The notes: a model not told the origin generated them from the letters alone. DNA of 64,000 nt from Nakamurella leprariae (GCF_016918035.1 NZ_JAERWK010000010.1:248001-312000); one strand, 5' to 3'; counted from the stretch's first letter, positions 36,940 to 46,311 are shown. Translations and numbers: made by a program.

Positions 36940-38183
36940 CGACGGTCCCGCCGCACGTCGGATCCGGTGCGTCGCGGACCGGACCCCTGGCCGACGCGGT
37001 CGTCGACCGGGTGGCGCGGCGGCTGGTCACCGAGGGGGCCGGCGGAGCGCCGGTGTCCCCGGCGGCCCTGGCCCGGGCGCTGCGCCGCGAGCTGCCCGGG
37101 GTGGTCGGTGACGCGGAACTGGCGCACCTGATCAAGGTGATGCGCACCGAGCTGGTGGGCGCCGGTCCGGTCGCCGAGCTGCTCGCCGACCCCGAGACCA
37201 CCGACGTGGTGATCAACGGCCCCGACCAGGTGCTGGTCGACCGGGGCGCCGGGTGGGAGGACAGCGGGATCCGGCTGGCCGACGACGCCGCCGTGCAACG
37301 GCTGGCCCGACGGCTGGCCGTCGCCGCGGGTCGGCGGCTGGACGACGCCCATCCCTGGGTCGACGCCCGGATGGCGGACGGCACCCGCGTGCACGCGGTA
37401 CTCGCACCGGTGGCGGTGTCGGGCACCTGCCTGTCGTTGCGGGTGCTGCGGCCGGTCCGCCACGACCTGGCCGCGTTGCAGCAGCGTGGATTCCTCCCCG
37501 GGGTCGGCCTGACGTTGCTCCGGGCCGTGCTGCAGGCGCGGCTGGCCACGCTGGTCAGCGGCGGGACCGGGTCGGGCAAGACCACGTTGCTGGGAGCGCT
37601 GATCGGCGCCCTGCCGCCGGGCGAACGCATCGTGGTGGTCGAGGACGCCGAGGAACTCCGCCCGCCCCATCCGCACGTGGTCCGGTTGGTGGCCCGACCG
37701 GCCAACGTCGAGGGCGCCGGCGCGGTGACCCTGCGCGACCTGGTGCGTCAGGCGCTGCGGATGCGGCCGGACCGGCTGATCGTCGGCGAGGTCCGCGGCG
37801 GCGAGGTGGTCGAGTTGCTGGCCGCGTTGAACACCGGCCACGACGGCGGCGCCGGGACGGTGCACGCCAACACGGCCGCCGACGTCCCGGATCGCGTCGA
37901 GGCGCTGGCCATCCCGGCCGGTCTGTCCCGGGCCGCGTGCCAGGCCCAGCTCGCGGCGGCGGTGCAGGTGGTCCTGCACGTGCGGCGGTCGGCAGGTCAC
38001 CGATGGCTCGCCGAGATCGCGGTCCTGGCCCGCGACGGGTCCGGGCGGGTGGTGGTGGAGTCCGCGGCGCGCGACGGCGTCCCGGGCGGGCCGGGCTGGC
38101 CCCGGCTGGTCGAACTGCTGACCGATCGGGGCGTCGAGGTCCCGGCGGTGGGCGTGGACCGGGTCGACGGCGGACGGCGGTGA
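36936..38183 (+). CDS. tadA: Tad pilus assembly ATPase
   Basis: 415 residues, type II/IV secretion (CpaF-type) hexameric ATPase powering Flp pilus assembly. TTDVVINGPDQVLVDRG is the N-terminal signature; Walker A SGGTGSGKTTLLG near 206-218; Asp box VVVEDAEELRP; Walker B-like LIVGEVRGGEVVELLAALNTG; His box GTVHANTAAD. Begins at a GTG overlapping the ssd stop and ends overlapping tadB. Confidence 0.94.
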   Translation: MTTVPPHVGSGASRTGPLADAVVDRVARRLVTEGAGGAPVSPAALARALRRELPGVVGDAELAHLIKVMRTELVGAGPVAELLADPETTDVVINGPDQVLVDRGAGWEDSGIRLADDAAVQRLARRLAVAAGRRLDDAHPWVDARMADGTRVHAVLAPVAVSGTCLSLRVLRPVRHDLAALQQRGFLPGVGLTLLRAVLQARLATLVSGGTGSGKTTLLGALIGALPPGERIVVVEDAEELRPPHPHVVRLVARPANVEGAGAVTLRDLVRQALRMRPDRLIVGEVRGGEVVELLAALNTGHDGGAGTVHANTAADVPDRVEALAIPAGLSRAACQAQLAAAVQVVLHVRRSAGHRWLAEIAVLARDGSGRVVVESAARDGVPGGPGWPRLVELLTDRGVEVPAVGVDRVDGGRR

Positions 38184-39001
38184 GCGCGGCAGGGCTGCCG
38201 CCGTCGGTCGCCGTCCTGGCGGCCCTCGGCGTCGCGGTGCTGCTCTGGCCCGCGCCCAGGCGGTGGTCCGGGCCTCGATGGCCGGGTCCGGGGCGACGCC
38301 GGTGGCAAGCTCCGCTGCCGACCGCGGTGGGCCGGGCCGGCGCGATCGGCGCCGCTGTGGTCGTCACGGTGGTGCTCGTCGGCCGCGCCGGGCCGGCCCT
38401 GGCCGCCACGACGGTCGTCGCGGCCGCGACCGCAGCGGTCCTGGTGCGCACTGCCCTCCGCCGCCGCCGGCATCGCCGGCTGAGCGCGGAGCTGCTCGCT
38501 GCGACCCGCCAGTTGGCCGCGGAACTGCGGGCCGGAGCCGCCCCGGAGCGGGCGGTGCAGCTGGCGGCGGACGCTGCCACGCCGACGGTGGCCGACGGCA
38601 TCCGTCGAGCCGCGCGCACGTCCCGGACGGATCCGGATCGCGGACCGGTCCGGGTCCCGTCGGACGTCGCACAGGGTCTGGACCTGCTGGCCGCCGGATG
38701 GTCGTTGGCCCATCGCCACGGGCTGTCCCTGGCCACCGTCGTGCAGTCCGTGGTGGACCAGCTCACCCGCACCGCCGAGGCCGACGAACGGCGCGCCGCC
38801 GAGGGATCCGGCGCCCGGCTGTCCGGTCACCTGCTCGCCGCGCTGCCGCTGCTCGGCCTGGTGCTGGGCACCGGCATGGGCGTGGATCCGGTGCACGTGC
38901 TGCTGGGCACCGGCCTCGGCAATGTCGCACTGGTGACCGGGACGGCCCTCACGGCCGCTGGGCTGTTGTGGACGGCCGCTCTGTCCGGTCGCCCGCGATG
39001 A
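38180..39001 (+). CDS. tadB: Tad pilus inner-membrane platform protein TadB-like
   Basis: 273 residues. Four hydrophobic segments: at the N-terminus, at about 55-95 (GAIGAAVVVTVVLVGRAG, then VVAAATAAVLV), and two near the end. The central soluble part LSAELLAATRQLAAELRAGA with the WSLAHRHGLSLATVVQSV helix is the T2SSF/GspF-type domain. Start GTG overlaps the tadA stop. Shorter than proteobacterial TadB, as usual in actinobacteria. Confidence 0.87.
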   Translation: MSAAGLPPSVAVLAALGVAVLLWPAPRRWSGPRWPGPGRRRWQAPLPTAVGRAGAIGAAVVVTVVLVGRAGPALAATTVVAAATAAVLVRTALRRRRHRRLSAELLAATRQLAAELRAGAAPERAVQLAADAATPTVADGIRRAARTSRTDPDRGPVRVPSDVAQGLDLLAAGWSLAHRHGLSLATVVQSVVDQLTRTAEADERRAAEGSGARLSGHLLAALPLLGLVLGTGMGVDPVHVLLGTGLGNVALVTGTALTAAGLLWTAALSGRPR

Positions 39002-39726
39002 GCACTCCGGCAGTGCTGATGCTGCTGGCCGGCGCCGTCGTGCTGTGGCCCCCCGGGGGGTCCCCGCGATCGCCGAGCGCTCGGTCGGCGCGGTCGTCAG
39101 CACATCCGCTGCGACCGTGGTTGGCACCGGGAGTGCTGGTGACGGCCGGCGTGGCGGTGTCGCCGGCCTGGTGGTGGATCTGGCTCGCGGTCGGCGCCGG
39201 GTTGGTGGTGGTGACACGTCGTTCGTCGTCCCGCAGGCCGGTCGACCCGGCCGCCGGACGGTGGGTCGCCGCGACGTCCGGCCTGCTCGCCGAGTGCGTG
39301 GCCGGCGGTCTCGACCTGGCCACCGGGCTGGGCTCGGTCCGGCGGGCGTTGCCGCCGCCCCGCGCCGGGCCGAGCCAGCCCCGTCCCGCCGCCGGCCCGG
39401 ACAGCACCCTCGCCGCGGTGGAGTCGATGCTCAGCCTGGGCGTCGACCCGGAGCAGGCCTGGCGGCTGGCCGATGACGATCCGCTGGTGGCACCGATCGC
39501 GGCAGCGGCCCGCCGGTCGGCGGTCTCGGGAGTCGCCCTGGCCGATGCGCTGCGGATGCACGCCGACGATCTCGAGCGTCGGGACGGCGCGCGGGGACGG
39601 CGAAGGGACGCGCGAGCGGGCGTCCTGGTGACGCTGCCGCTGACCCTGTGCTTCCTGCCGGCGTTCGGTTGTCTCGGGCTGGCTCCGGTGGTCCTGGGGC
39701 TGCTCGACCAACTGCAACTGCCGTGA
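38998..39726 (+). CDS. tadC: Tad pilus inner-membrane platform protein TadC-like
   Basis: 242 residues with N-terminal membrane helices (VLMLLAGAVVLWP; WLAPGVLVTAGVAVSPAWWW), a GspF-type soluble domain (AECVAGGLDLATGLGSVRR, DDPLVAPIAAAARRSAVSG) and C-terminal helices GVLVTLPLTLCFLPAFGCLG. ATGA overlap with tadB. This is the last gene of the four-gene overlapping block; flp follows after 143 bases. Confidence 0.87.
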   Translation: MSTPAVLMLLAGAVVLWPPGGSPRSPSARSARSSAHPLRPWLAPGVLVTAGVAVSPAWWWIWLAVGAGLVVVTRRSSSRRPVDPAAGRWVAATSGLLAECVAGGLDLATGLGSVRRALPPPRAGPSQPRPAAGPDSTLAAVESMLSLGVDPEQAWRLADDDPLVAPIAAAARRSAVSGVALADALRMHADDLERRDGARGRRRDARAGVLVTLPLTLCFLPAFGCLGLAPVVLGLLDQLQLP

Positions 39727-39736
39727 TCCGGCCGAC

Positions 39737-39765
39737 TTGTCCACATGCCGGAGTTGTCCACATGC
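39737..39765 (+). promoter_or_regulatory. Two direct DnaA-box-like repeats before flp
   Basis: TTGTCCACATGC occurs twice exactly (39737-39748, 39754-39765), starting 17 bases apart. TTGTCCACA is the preferred actinobacterial DnaA box. Further down, CCGGGTC-ACCGC-GACCCGG (39822-39840) forms a hairpin just ahead of the flp ribosome site. Confidence 0.6.
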
Positions 39766-39869
39766 AAGGCCGTGGGCACTGTCGTACCTGGGCGAGATGC
39801 CCGATGGTGCACATGTTCTCGCCGGGTCACCGCGACCCGGTCCCACCACGCCCCGGAGGAGACCCAGCC

Positions 39870-40142
39870 ATGACGACCATCGACCTGCCGACCCGACCGC
39901 CGATCGACGCTCCGCTCGACGGACCGGATCCGACCGCCGTCGAGCCCGATGCGGGCCGGACCGCGGTCGCGGTCGGCGTCGCCCCGGACGCGCGGGACGC
40001 CGGCATGAGCACGGTCGAGTACGCGGTGGGCACCGTGGTCGCTGCGGCGTTCGCGGCCGTGCTCTACCGCATCGTCACGGGTGACTCGGTGGTGTCCGGA
40101 CTCACCGATCTGATCAACGGCGCGCTGTCCTCGGCGTTCTGA
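39870..40142 (+). CDS. flp: Flp-type pilin (DUF4244)
   Basis: 90 residues. A long 45-residue leader ends in Gly45, followed by MSTVEYAVGTVVAAAFAAVL: cleavage after Gly would leave a mature pilin of 45 residues with Glu at position 5, as in type IV/Flp pilins. The rest is a single hydrophobic helix and a short polar tail. CGGAGGAG lies eight bases before the ATG, a strong ribosome site suited to an abundant product. No prepilin peptidase gene is in the window. Confidence 0.92.
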   Translation: MTTIDLPTRPPIDAPLDGPDPTAVEPDAGRTAVAVGVAPDARDAGMSTVEYAVGTVVAAAFAAVLYRIVTGDSVVSGLTDLINGALSSAF

Positions 40143-40153
40143 TCCGGCGCGGC

Positions 40154-40609
40154 ATGGATCCCGGAGGCCGGGGCCACGGACCCCGCACGGGGGTCGTGGT
40201 CCGTCCGGCGTGGGCGACCGGTACCGAGACGCGTATCGAGCCGCTCGTCGGCGGCGGCGGGCGGTCCGGAACCCTCGCTGACGGTGGCAGTGTCACGGTG
40301 GAGGCCGCACTGGCCATGGTCGCCGTGGTCCTGGTGTTCACCGCGTGCCTGTCCGGGCTCGCGGTGATGAGCACGTCGCTGCGGGTGCAGGACGCCGCTC
40401 GCGAGGCGGCCCGGCTCTCGGCCCGCGGCGACGACGACGGGGCCCGGTCCGCGGTCGACCGGCTCGCCCCGCCCGGGTCGCGGCTGCAGGTCAGCGGCGA
40501 CGGTGACCTGCTCACCGTCCAGGTCACCGCGGGACCGTTGCGCGGGTTGCTGCCGGACGTCTACGGCCGCGCGATCGTGGCCCGGGAAGCGGACGGGGTC
40601 CGGTCATGA
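40154..40609 (+). CDS. tadE: TadE-like pseudopilin
   Basis: 151 residues. After about 43 N-terminal residues comes GGSVTVEAALAMVAVVLVFT, the TadE-like signal/helix with the conserved Thr-Val-Glu, then an extracytoplasmic part with LRVQDAAREAARLSARGD. Such minor pseudopilins help assemble the Flp pilus. The ATG at 40154 is used; a GTG at 40196 would shorten the leader to about 30 residues. The stop overlaps the next gene (ATGA). Confidence 0.85.
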   Translation: MDPGGRGHGPRTGVVVRPAWATGTETRIEPLVGGGGRSGTLADGGSVTVEAALAMVAVVLVFTACLSGLAVMSTSLRVQDAAREAARLSARGDDDGARSAVDRLAPPGSRLQVSGDGDLLTVQVTAGPLRGLLPDVYGRAIVAREADGVRS

Positions 40610-41028
40610 CCGGAGGGCACGGCGCCGCGCACGCGGGGCCGCGGACGCCGGACCGCGGGTCCGTCACCGTCCTCGCCGGTGTGGCGGTGGCGATCCTGGT
40701 GGTGGTGGCGTCGACGGTCGTACTGCTCGCTGCGGCGACCGGCGCCCGGCAACGGGCGGAGCGGGCGGCCGACCTGGCCGCCCTGGCCGGAGCGGCGGCG
40801 TTGGTCGGTGGTGCGGACCGGGCGTGTCAGGCCGCGGTCCGGGTCGCCGTGGCCAACGACGCCAGGGTGGAGTCCTGCCGCGCCCGCGGTCTGGACCTGC
40901 TCGTCGAGACGGCCGTGCCGCTGCAGCTGGGTCCGGTCGGCGGCACCGCCGTCGGCCGGGCCCGGGCGGGACCGGCTGTCGCCGTCGGCAGCCTGCCGCC
41001 GGACGGCTCGTCGTCGGCCGACCCGTGA
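40606..41028 (+). CDS. TadG/Rv3654c-like pseudopilin-type protein
   Basis: 140 residues. It has RGSVTVLAGVAVAILVVVAS near 17-36 (a helix resembling the TadE leader but with Leu-Ala instead of Glu), then RQRAERAADLAALAGAAALV, the typical helix of TadG-like proteins (helicase/secretion neighbourhood TadE-like family), and a small domain with two Cys that could form a disulfide (ACQAAVR, ESCRARG). Probably exported to the cell surface with the pilus. Confidence 0.85.
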   Translation: MTGGHGAAHAGPRTPDRGSVTVLAGVAVAILVVVASTVVLLAAATGARQRAERAADLAALAGAAALVGGADRACQAAVRVAVANDARVESCRARGLDLLVETAVPLQLGPVGGTAVGRARAGPAVAVGSLPPDGSSSADP

Positions 41029-41045
41029 CCCGGCCCGTGACCGGC

Positions 41046-41062
41046 CCCGCCGCGCCGGCGGG
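41046..41062. terminator. Hairpin between convergent tad and helicase genes
   Basis: CCCGCCG-CGC-CGGCGGG, a 7-bp stem with a 3-base loop, in the 50-base gap shared by two convergent stops. Confidence 0.45.
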
Positions 41063-41078
41063 ATCCGGGCGGTCGAGC

Positions 41079-43562
41079 TCAGGCGGCCTCGATCCCCGGT
41101 GCCGGGCCGGGGTGTGCCTGCCCCGCGTCCCCGGGACCCGGGATCGGGCGAGGGTCCTCGGCCGTGGGCACTTCGTCGGCCGCGCGCAACGCCTCGACCA
41201 TGAGCGTCAGGACCCTCACGGCAGCGTGCTTGTCCAGCGGGGAGTTGCCGTTGCCGCACTTGGGCGACTGCACGCAGGACGGGCACCCCTGCGCACAGGC
41301 GCAGTCGGCGACCAGATCACGGACGGCGGTGAGCCAGTCGGTCATCACCTGGTGACCGCGGTCGGCGAAGCCGGCGCCGCCGGCGTAGCCGTCGTAGACG
41401 ATGACCGTCGGTTCGCCGGTGTCCGGGTGCAGGTCGGTGGACAGCCCGCCGATGTCCCAGCGGTCGCATCCGGCGAACAGGGGCAACAGGCCGATGGCGG
41501 CGTGCTCGGCGGCGTGCAGGGCGCCACCCACGTCGACCGGCGAGATCCCGGCCGCGGCCAGCCGGTGCTCGGGGATCGAGTACCAGACGGCGCGGGTGCT
41601 CAGCACGTGCTCGGGCATGTCCAGCTCGTGCGCGTCGATGACCTCCCCACCCGGTCGCCGGCGCAGATAGCCCACGACCTGCCCGGTGACGCAGACCGGC
41701 CCGGATCCCGCCCGGATCCCGCCGGGCAGCATCTGCACCGCGTGCTCGCCGGTCAGCTGCACCGTCGAGGTGGACCGGGCCACGGTGGTCCACTCGACCG
41801 TGGTCGGTTCGACCAGCGCCACGCCGCCGTCCAGGTCGAGGTCCAGGACCTGGTAGGTCTGCCCGCGGTGCAGGTGCACGGCACCCGGGTGCACGGTGGC
41901 CGGCGCCCGGCCGGCGTCCACCGTGCCGAGCATCCGGCCGGTCTCGGCCTCGACCACCGCGATCTGGGCGCCGCTGCCGCGCAGGTCGACGTCACCGGCG
42001 GGACTGCCGGGGTCGACGGTGAACCAGCCGTGCGGCCGGCGGCGCAGCACCCGCCGGTCGACGAGCTCGTCGAGGACGGCGGCCACCCCGGGGCCGCCGA
42101 ACAGCTCGAGGTCCGGCTCGGTCAGGTGCAGTTCGGCGGCCGCGCAGGCCAGGTGCGGTCCCAGCACGCACGGGTTGGTCGGATCGATCACCGACGCCTC
42201 GACCGGATGGCCGAAGACCCGCTCCGGGTGGCGGACGAGGTAGGCGTCCAGCGGGTCGTCCCGGGCCACGAAGACCACGAGCGGGCGGGGTTCGTCACTG
42301 CGTCGCTCGGTCCGGCGTCCGGCCCGTCCGGCCTGCTGCCAGACCGAGGCCAGCGTGCCCGGGTAGCCGGCCAGGACGGCCGCGTCCAGCCCGGTGATGT
42401 CGACGCCGAGTTCGAGCGCGTTCGTGGAGGCCACTCCCAGCATCTGCCCGGAGTCCAGCGACCGTTCCAGGGCGCGACGGTCCTCGGGGAGGTAACCGCC
42501 GCGGTACGCGGTGATCCGGTCGGCCCGGTCGGGATCGGACTCGGCCAGCCGACGGCGGGCGGCCAGGGCGGTCTGCTCGGCGCCCGCCCGGGAGCGGACG
42601 AAGGTCAGGGTGCGGACGTCCTCGCCGACCAGGTCGGCCAGCATCCGCGCCGCCTCGGCCGGGGCGGACCGCCGCACCGGGGCGCCGTGCTCGCCGGCGG
42701 CGTCGTGCAGCACGGCCGGCTCCCAGAGCACGAAGTCGGTCTCGGCGCGGGGAGCGCCGTCCTGCACCACGGGGTGGGCCGGGCGGCCGGTGAGCCGCTG
42801 GGCGGTCACCGCCGGCTCCGCCGTCGTCGCCGAGGCCAGCACGAACACCGGTTCGGAGCCGTACCGGGCGGCGATCCGTCGCAACCGGCGCAGCACCAGC
42901 GCGACGTGCGAGCCGAACACCCCCCGGTAGGCGTGGCACTCGTCGACCACCACGAACCGCAGGTTGCGGAGCACCCGCGCCCAGCGGGCGTGCTGGGGCA
43001 GCAGGCCGCGGTGCAGCATGTCCGGATTGGTCAGGATCCAGCGGCCGTGCTCACGCGCCCAGTCGCGGTCCGACATCGAGGTGTCGCCGTCGTACGCGGC
43101 GGGCCGCAGGGCCGCCAGGGCACCCCGGCGGGAGCCGTCCGACCGCATCGCGGCCGCCGTCTGGGTGAGCGAGGCGAGTTGGTCCGCGGCCAGGGCCTTG
43201 GTCGGGGACAGGTGCAGCACGCACGCCTTGGGATCGGTCAGCAGGGCGGTGAGCCCGGGCAGCTGGTAGGCCAGCGACTTCCCGGAGGCCGTCCCGGTGG
43301 CCAGCATGACGTCGTGCCCGGTGTGGGCCAGGTCGGCCGCCTCGGCCTGGTGCGTCCAGGGCCGTTCGATCCCGCGGTCGATCAACGCGGCGCGCAGCTC
43401 GGCCGGGACCCAGGCCGGCCAGTCCGTGCGCTGTCCGTCCCGGTGCGGCAGCCGTCGGAGGTGGGTGACGGGGCCGTCCGACGAGCCGGTCCCACAGGCC
43501 GCCATGATCACCGGGACCAGGTCACGCCCGGTTCCGGGGTCGATGAGATCGGCGGGCGGCAC
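41079..43562 (-). CDS. DEAD/DEAH-box helicase with DUF1998-type zinc domain (MrfA/YprA-like)
   Basis: 827 residues. RPWTHQAEAADLAHTGHDVM is the Q-motif region, followed by LATGTASGKSLAY (Walker A), VVVDECHAYRGVFGSH (DECH box), LASATTAEP, TLTFVRSRAGAEQTA, and QQAGRAGRRTE (motif VI). The C-terminal part carries CACAQGCPSCVQSPKCGNGN with four clustered cysteines, as in MrfA-type repair helicases that act on mitomycin-type adducts. It matches Rv3649. GTG at 43562 is chosen because CAGAAT ends six bases upstream (leaderless); longer readings add an unconserved extension. Confidence 0.92.
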   Translation of the reverse strand: MPPADLIDPGTGRDLVPVIMAACGTGSSDGPVTHLRRLPHRDGQRTDWPAWVPAELRAALIDRGIERPWTHQAEAADLAHTGHDVMLATGTASGKSLAYQLPGLTALLTDPKACVLHLSPTKALAADQLASLTQTAAAMRSDGSRRGALAALRPAAYDGDTSMSDRDWAREHGRWILTNPDMLHRGLLPQHARWARVLRNLRFVVVDECHAYRGVFGSHVALVLRRLRRIAARYGSEPVFVLASATTAEPAVTAQRLTGRPAHPVVQDGAPRAETDFVLWEPAVLHDAAGEHGAPVRRSAPAEAARMLADLVGEDVRTLTFVRSRAGAEQTALAARRRLAESDPDRADRITAYRGGYLPEDRRALERSLDSGQMLGVASTNALELGVDITGLDAAVLAGYPGTLASVWQQAGRAGRRTERRSDEPRPLVVFVARDDPLDAYLVRHPERVFGHPVEASVIDPTNPCVLGPHLACAAAELHLTEPDLELFGGPGVAAVLDELVDRRVLRRRPHGWFTVDPGSPAGDVDLRGSGAQIAVVEAETGRMLGTVDAGRAPATVHPGAVHLHRGQTYQVLDLDLDGGVALVEPTTVEWTTVARSTSTVQLTGEHAVQMLPGGIRAGSGPVCVTGQVVGYLRRRPGGEVIDAHELDMPEHVLSTRAVWYSIPEHRLAAAGISPVDVGGALHAAEHAAIGLLPLFAGCDRWDIGGLSTDLHPDTGEPTVIVYDGYAGGAGFADRGHQVMTDWLTAVRDLVADCACAQGCPSCVQSPKCGNGNSPLDKHAAVRVLTLMVEALRAADEVPTAEDPRPIPGPGDAGQAHPGPAPGIEAA

Positions 43563-43568
43563 CCGGGA

Positions 43569-43574
43569 ATTCTG
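43569..43574 (-). promoter_or_regulatory. -10 box of the helicase gene
   Basis: CAGAAT on the minus strand, six bases before the GTG. Weaker than the TANNNT boxes. Confidence 0.35.
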
Positions 43575-43633
43575 CCGGACTGCAACACCAACGGCGGGTT
43601 GCCTCGCCGGACACGCCGGTTCATGTTCGAATG

Positions 43634-43645
43634 TGACCCGGGTCA
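43634..43645. promoter_or_regulatory. Perfect 12-bp palindrome in the helicase/pyrophosphatase gap
   Basis: TGACCCGGGTCA lies in the divergent region, about 70 bases upstream of the helicase start and 190 from hppA. It is a candidate operator; no known regulator assigned. Confidence 0.35.
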
Positions 43646-43831
43646 TGATCACCGAGCGCGTGGTCGCGGCCCGAGAGTCGGTGTTCCCGTCACGCCGCAC
43701 CGGTCGATGCCCACGGTCCCATGCCGGGCCAGGGCACCACCCGACCTCCGCCCGGCGTGACGTCCTTCGTTGTCGACCAGCGCCGGTCCGCGACTGTTCG
43801 GGCCGGTGCCGCGTGCACTGGAACGGGAGCC

Positions 43832-46168
43832 ATGGACGTCATCCCCTCCGAACTGGTCCTGAGCGGCGGTGACCGCGCGATCGTGATCGCCGTCGGCGTC
43901 GTCGCCCTCGTCGCCCTGGTGATCGCCTTCGTGCTGCGAGCCGGGGTCCTGGCCGCCGGCCAGGGCACACCGCGGATGCGGGAGATCTCCGAGGCGGTGC
44001 AGGAGGGAGCGACGGCGTACCTGGGCCGTCAGTTCCGGACCCTGGCCATCTTCGTCGTCATCGTGTTCGGGTTGCTCTTCGTGCTGCCCGCGGACACCGT
44101 CGGCGAACGCATCGGCCGGTCGCTGTTCTTCCTGGTCGGCGCCGGGTTCTCCGCGTTCATCGGGTACCTGGGCATGTGGCTGGCCACCCGGGCCAACGTG
44201 CGGGTGGCCGCCGCCGCGACCACCGAGGGACGCGAGAAGGCGATGCAGATCGCGTTCCGCACCGGTGGCACGGTCGGGTTGGCCACCACCGGCCTCGGCC
44301 TGCTCGGCGCCTCGTTCGTGGTGCTGGTGTACGTCGGTGAGGCGCCGAAGGTGCTCGAGGGCTTCGGCTTCGGCGCCGCCATGCTCGCCATGTTCATGCG
44401 CGTCGGCGGTGGCATCTTCACCAAGGCGGCCGACGTGGGCGCGGACCTGGTCGGCAAGGTCGAACAGGGCATCCCGGAGGACGATCCACGGAACGCGGCC
44501 ACCATCGCCGACAACGTCGGCGACAACGTGGGCGACTGCGCCGGCATGGCCGCGGACCTGTTCGAGTCGTACGCGGTGGTGCTGGTCGCCTCGCTCATCC
44601 TGGGCAGCGCGGCCTTCGGGGCCAAGGGGCTGATCTTCCCGCTGATCGTGCCGGCCATCGGGGTGCTGACCGCGATGCTCGGCATCTTCCTGAACAAGGC
44701 CCGGCCGGGGGAGAACGGCCTGCGCACCATCAACCGGTCGTTCATCCTGTCGGCGGCGGTCTCGGCCGTGGCGTCGGCCGTCGCCTCCTTCGTCTACCTG
44801 CCCGGTGACTTCGCCGCCCTGGGGTTGCCGGGTGAGCCGGGCAACCCGGCGCTCATCGCCTTCCTGGCCGTGCTCATCGGCATCGTGCTGGCCGCCGTGA
44901 TCCTCTGGCTGACCGGGTACTTCACCGGCACCGAGACCGAGCCCACCCAGGACGTGGCCCGCACCTCGCTGACCGGTCCGGCCACCGTCATCCTGTCCGG
45001 CATCTCGATCGGCTTCGAGTCCGCCGTGTACACGGCGTTGGTCATCGCGGCAGCCGTCTTCGGGGCGTACCTGCTGGCCGGGTCGCTGATCGTCGGGCTG
45101 TTCATGATCGCGCTGGCCGGATGCGGTCTGCTCACCACGGTCGGCGTCATCGTCGCCATGGACACCTTCGGCCCCGTCTCGGACAACGCCCAGGGGGTGG
45201 CCGAGATGAGCGGCGAGGTCAGCGAGGAGGGCGCGCGGATCCTCACCGAGCTGGACGCGGTCGGCAACACCACGAAGGCCATCACCAAGGGCATCGCCAT
45301 CGCCACCGCCGTGTTGGCGGCGACCGCGCTGTTCGGCAGCTACTCGGATGCGATCGGCAAGGCGATCAGCTCGGCGCTGGGTGAGCTGTCCGGACTGACC
45401 GGCGGCCTGCTCGACGATGCCGGCGACTTCGTCGATGTCGGCACCGGCTTCTTCGTGGCCAACGTGGTCCAGCCCGGCACGCTGGTCGGCGTCATCCTGG
45501 GCGCGGCCGTGGTGTTCCTGTTCTCCGGCCTGGCCGTGAACGCCGTCTCCCGGGCCGCCGGCGCGGTGGTCCAGGAGGTGCGCCGCCAGTTCCGCGAGAT
45601 CCCCGGGATCATGGAGGGCACCAACCGTCCGGAGTACGGCCGGGTGGTCGACATCGTCACCCGCGACTCGCTGCGAGAGCTGGCCACGCCCGGTCTGCTG
45701 GCCGTCTTCGCACCGATCGCCGTCGGGTTCGGCCTCGGCGTCGGGCCGCTGGCCGGATACCTGGCCGGCGCCATCGCCACCGGCACCCTGATGGCCGTCT
45801 TCCTGGCCAACTCCGGCGGTGCCTGGGACAACGCCAAGAAGATCGTCGAGGACGGGAAGTACGGCGGCAAGGGCTCGGACGCCCACGCCGCCACGGTCAT
45901 CGGCGACACGGTCGGCGACCCGTTCAAGGACACGGCCGGCCCGGCCATCAATCCGCTCATCAAGGTGATGAACCTGGTCTCGGTGCTGATCGCGCCGGCC
46001 GTCATCGTGCTGACCGTCGGTGACTCGGCGAACGACGCCGTGCGGATCCTGATCTCGCTGGCCGCCGTGGCCATCATCGTGGCGGCCGTGGTGGTGTCCC
46101 GGCGGCGAGCGTCGACGCTGCAGGCCGACTCGGCTGAGCCGACGGGGGCGCCCGGGCGACGATCATGA
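43832..46168 (+). CDS. hppA: K+-independent, H+-translocating membrane pyrophosphatase
   Basis: 778 residues with about 16 membrane helices. Hydrolyses pyrophosphate to pump protons. DVGADLVGKVEQGIPEDDPR near 206-225 and NVGDNVGDCAGMAADLFESY near 227-246 hold the substrate Asp residues; GDTVGDPFKDTAGPAINPL is the third conserved site. In the decisive position, GNTTKAITKG near residue 477 has Lys where K+-dependent enzymes have Ala, so this is the K+-independent class. Start ATG with GGAACGGGAG just upstream. Confidence 0.95.
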   Translation: MDVIPSELVLSGGDRAIVIAVGVVALVALVIAFVLRAGVLAAGQGTPRMREISEAVQEGATAYLGRQFRTLAIFVVIVFGLLFVLPADTVGERIGRSLFFLVGAGFSAFIGYLGMWLATRANVRVAAAATTEGREKAMQIAFRTGGTVGLATTGLGLLGASFVVLVYVGEAPKVLEGFGFGAAMLAMFMRVGGGIFTKAADVGADLVGKVEQGIPEDDPRNAATIADNVGDNVGDCAGMAADLFESYAVVLVASLILGSAAFGAKGLIFPLIVPAIGVLTAMLGIFLNKARPGENGLRTINRSFILSAAVSAVASAVASFVYLPGDFAALGLPGEPGNPALIAFLAVLIGIVLAAVILWLTGYFTGTETEPTQDVARTSLTGPATVILSGISIGFESAVYTALVIAAAVFGAYLLAGSLIVGLFMIALAGCGLLTTVGVIVAMDTFGPVSDNAQGVAEMSGEVSEEGARILTELDAVGNTTKAITKGIAIATAVLAATALFGSYSDAIGKAISSALGELSGLTGGLLDDAGDFVDVGTGFFVANVVQPGTLVGVILGAAVVFLFSGLAVNAVSRAAGAVVQEVRRQFREIPGIMEGTNRPEYGRVVDIVTRDSLRELATPGLLAVFAPIAVGFGLGVGPLAGYLAGAIATGTLMAVFLANSGGAWDNAKKIVEDGKYGGKGSDAHAATVIGDTVGDPFKDTAGPAINPLIKVMNLVSVLIAPAVIVLTVGDSANDAVRILISLAAVAIIVAAVVVSRRRASTLQADSAEPTGAPGRRS

Positions 46169-46311
46169 CCGATTCGTGACCTCGACCGGGTGAAGGATCT
46201 GCGGAGCGACGACGGGAAGTGGGGGAGGATCGGCCCGGCGTCCGGCGTACTCCCTGCGGGCCGACCCTGCACCGGAGCGGGCGCCGACGGACCGAAGGGA
46301 ACGGCTTCCCC

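Noticed and set aside
43618-43633. GTTCGAA-like half site near the helicase start as an SOS (LexA) box
   Set aside because: Only one half of the TCGAAC-N4-GTTCGA consensus is present; the second half is missing.
40503-43760. A 1085-codon open frame on the plus strand antisense to the helicase gene
   Set aside because: High GC gives long open frames opposite real genes. This one lacks any domain and is Arg/Gly/Val-rich, whereas the minus strand encodes all helicase motifs.
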